8,480 nucleotides of DNA from Oscillospiraceae bacterium (lineage in GTDB: Bacteria; Bacillota; Clostridia; Saccharofermentanales; Saccharofermentanaceae): contig CACXGG010000187.1 in NCBI GenBank assembly GCA_902767145.1, positions 1 through 8,480 on the forward strand. The letters run 5' to 3'. How positions within the stretch are numbered: the first letter of the stretch is position 1; each line of letters begins with the position of its first letter. A model generated the notes under the pieces. The model saw nothing but the letters and a program-made list of their open reading frames with translations, searched no databases and had not been told where the DNA came from. Position numbers and translations under genes: made by a program. This document shows positions 7,196-8,480 of this stretch, piece after piece.

Positions 7196-8480
7196 CTTCC
7201 ATCCCTGACATGATCTACCAGATCATCATAGGACCTCTGACCCTCCTGTTCGAGTTTATCTTCTCGATCTCCTACAAGCTGGTGGGAGATCCCGGGATAT
7301 GCATCATAATCCTGAGCATCATCATGAACCTTCTGGCACTGCCGCTCTACAGAAGGGCAGATAAGATACAGAAGGCGGAGAAGGCAAAAGAGGATGAACT
7401 GGGCTACGGTCTGGATCATATCAAAAAGACCTTTAACGGTGACGAGAGGTTCCTTATCCTTCAGACATACTACAGACAGAATGATTACAGTCCTGTCCAT
7501 GTGCTGAAGGGATCGGTATCCCTTTTCCTTCAGATCCCGTTCTTCATAGCGGCATATAAGATGCTTTCGGGACTGTCCCTTCTTTCGGGAAGGAGCTTCG
7601 GCCCCATAAGTGATCTTGGAGCGCCTGACGGACTTATCGTTATCGGCTCCCTGAGCATCAATCTCCTGCCCATACTCATGACGGCAATAAACCTCATATC
7701 GAGTACTGTCTATCTGAAGGGTTCCGGTCTTAAGGGGAAACTTCAGCTCTATGGCGTTGCGGCCATCTTCCTGGTGCTCCTTTATAACTCACCTTCGGGT
7801 CTGGTGTTTTACTGGACCTGCAACAACCTGTTCTCCCTTCTGAAGAATATCATCCCTCTGGATAGGATCTTTAAGAAAAAAGAGGATGATCTTATACTCG
7901 GGACAAAAGAGAGGATCTCCTTTATCTTCTGCTGCATCTACTGCTGTCTTTTCACGGGACTTCATATACCTTCGCAGGTACTTTCGTCCTCCGTTTCCGA
8001 ATTCGTGGATATGTACGATATGAAAGATCCTTCGGTCTATCTGTGGTGGTCCTTAGCCCTTGCCATTGGAGTTTTCTTTTTCTGGCCCTTAGTAGTCTTC
8101 TGCCTTTCCTCCGGAAGGGTAAGAAGATGGCTGTGCCTTTTCTCCGTGATAGGGGCAGTGCTCTTTACGGCGGACTATTACTTTTTCGGAAAGGAATACG
8201 GGACCATGTCATCGGCCCTTACGTTCTATATCGCCGAGATGGATTCGATGCTATATCTGATCCTTGGCATGACTGTCCTCCTTCTTATCTCAGTAGTCGT
8301 TATCGCCTTTGGTAAATACATCCTGAAGATCGTTCCTTATCTTTCTTTTTCGGCGATACTCATCGTGTCTGTCTTCTCTTTTATAAACCTGGGAAAGATC
8401 AGTACTTCCTACGATGGTATGAGCTATATCAGTGACCAGCTCTCATATGCCGAACTGGAACTGGACAGGGAAGGGAAGAA
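7189..8480 (+). CDS. YidC-like/LtaS-like fusion membrane enzyme, copy D (3' end missing)
   Basis: The frame is open from ATG 7189 to the window edge: 430 codons plus two bases, no stop. ATG 7189 overlaps the copy C stop (ATGGTAA) and gives MVTSIPDMIYQIIIGPL, collinear with copy C. A second ATG at 7210 has no Shine-Dalgarno sequence and would break the alignment. Residues 1-222 are the YidC-like domain, with Asn47 at the groove-Arg position, FLQIPFF in TM2, and NSPSGLVFYW (Ser replacing the Ala of A-C). A basic linker (DRIFKKKEDD) and about five membrane helices (242-404) follow. The sequence stops at DREGKK, immediately before the expected NV.IIMLDRA metal-ligand motif, so the catalytic domain is predicted only from paralogy. 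The YidC part is closest to copy B and the membrane block is closest to copy C. The membrane block is Cys- and Trp-rich (FCCIYCC, YLWWSL). Whether this copy is intact cannot be seen here. Confidence 0.93.
   Translation, partial: MVTSIPDMIYQIIIGPLTLLFEFIFSISYKLVGDPGICIIILSIIMNLLALPLYRRADKIQKAEKAKEDELGYGLDHIKKTFNGDERFLILQTYYRQNDYSPVHVLKGSVSLFLQIPFFIAAYKMLSGLSLLSGRSFGPISDLGAPDGLIVIGSLSINLLPILMTAINLISSTVYLKGSGLKGKLQLYGVAAIFLVLLYNSPSGLVFYWTCNNLFSLLKNIIPLDRIFKKKEDDLILGTKERISFIFCCIYCCLFTGLHIPSQVLSSSVSEFVDMYDMKDPSVYLWWSLALAIGVFFFWPLVVFCLSSGRVRRWLCLFSVIGAVLFTADYYFFGKEYGTMSSALTFYIAEMDSMLYLILGMTVLLLISVVVIAFGKYILKIVPYLSFSAILIVSVFSFINLGKISTSYDGMSYISDQLSYAELELDREGK
7762..7826 (+). repeat. Homogenised YidC TM4/5 segment, copy D (partly diverged)
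   Basis: Equivalent of 50-114. It keeps the first 29 bases of the A/C tract exactly, then differs by TCA for TCC, TCG (Ser) for GCG (Ala), GGT for GGC, GTG for GTC and TTT for TTC before matching again through the codons for YWTCN. Confidence 0.75.

Larger units (their letters stand above)
1..8480 (+). repeat. Tandem array of four paralogous genes, period about 2.57 kb
   Basis: Equivalent points recur at a nearly constant interval. The same 23-base string, beginning ATCTTCCTGGTGCTCC, starts at 53, 2631, 5198 and 7765, giving spacings of 2578, 2567 and 2567. All copies have the same orientation and domain order with no unrelated gene between them, which indicates repeated tandem duplication. 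Outside a few blocks the protein sequences have clearly diverged, so the duplications are not all recent. Both window edges fall inside a copy, so the true copy number is at least four and cannot be determined here. Confidence 0.95.

Noticed and set aside
7210..7212. ATG 7210 as an alternative start of copy D
   Set aside because: No Shine-Dalgarno sequence precedes it. ATG 7189 gives an N-terminus collinear with copy C and repeats the B/C junction.
8043..8315. Plus-strand 90-codon open frame
   Set aside because: It is out of frame within copy D, which is continuous and homologous to copy C here.
1..8480. CRISPR array, insertion sequence, tRNA, rRNA, riboswitch, promoter or terminator
   Set aside because: Continuous reading frames fill the window except base 2063. 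I saw no short spaced repeats, transposase motifs, RNA gene signatures or hairpin plus T-run structures.

Overview
The window is wholly coding on the + strand. It holds four head-to-tail paralogues of one large membrane enzyme: copy A lacks its 5' end, copies B and C are complete (854 and 857 aa), and copy D lacks its 3' end. The only base outside a reading frame is 2063. Each copy has a YidC/Oxa1-like membrane domain (about 220 aa), a basic cytosolic linker, a second block of about five membrane helices, and an alkaline phosphatase/sulfatase-superfamily catalytic domain resembling LTA synthase (LtaS). If YidC ends with its C-terminus inside and five more helices follow, the catalytic domain lies outside the cell.

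Organism (inference): a Gram-positive anaerobe of the Clostridia, most likely Lachnospiraceae. YidC-sulfatase fusions of this kind are, from memory, typical of that group. LtaS-like extracellular transferases also suit a Gram-positive envelope. Base composition looks near 50% GC by eye, and Arg is mostly AGG/AGA. No rRNA, tRNA or phylogenetic marker is present, so this is tentative.

Layout: copy A, 1-2062 (tail of YidC domain, membrane block, full catalytic domain); copy B, 2064-4628; copy C, 4622-7195; copy D, 7189-8480 (YidC domain and membrane block, cut just before the first catalytic residue). The repeat period is about 2.57 kb. A/B are separated by 1 nt. B/C and C/D overlap by 7 nt through the same ATGGTAA junction, so the array is almost certainly one transcript with coupled translation. 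No promoter or terminator is visible, and the array continues past both window edges.

Likely joint role (inference): a family of surface phospho-group transferases or hydrolases acting on lipid-linked or cell-wall polymers. The paralogues differ near the active site, which could reflect different substrates. Two points stand out. The YidC domain lacks the groove arginine of true insertases (Asn in all three copies where it can be seen). The copies also show signs of recombination: near-identical DNA at the end of the YidC domain, and a mosaic copy D.
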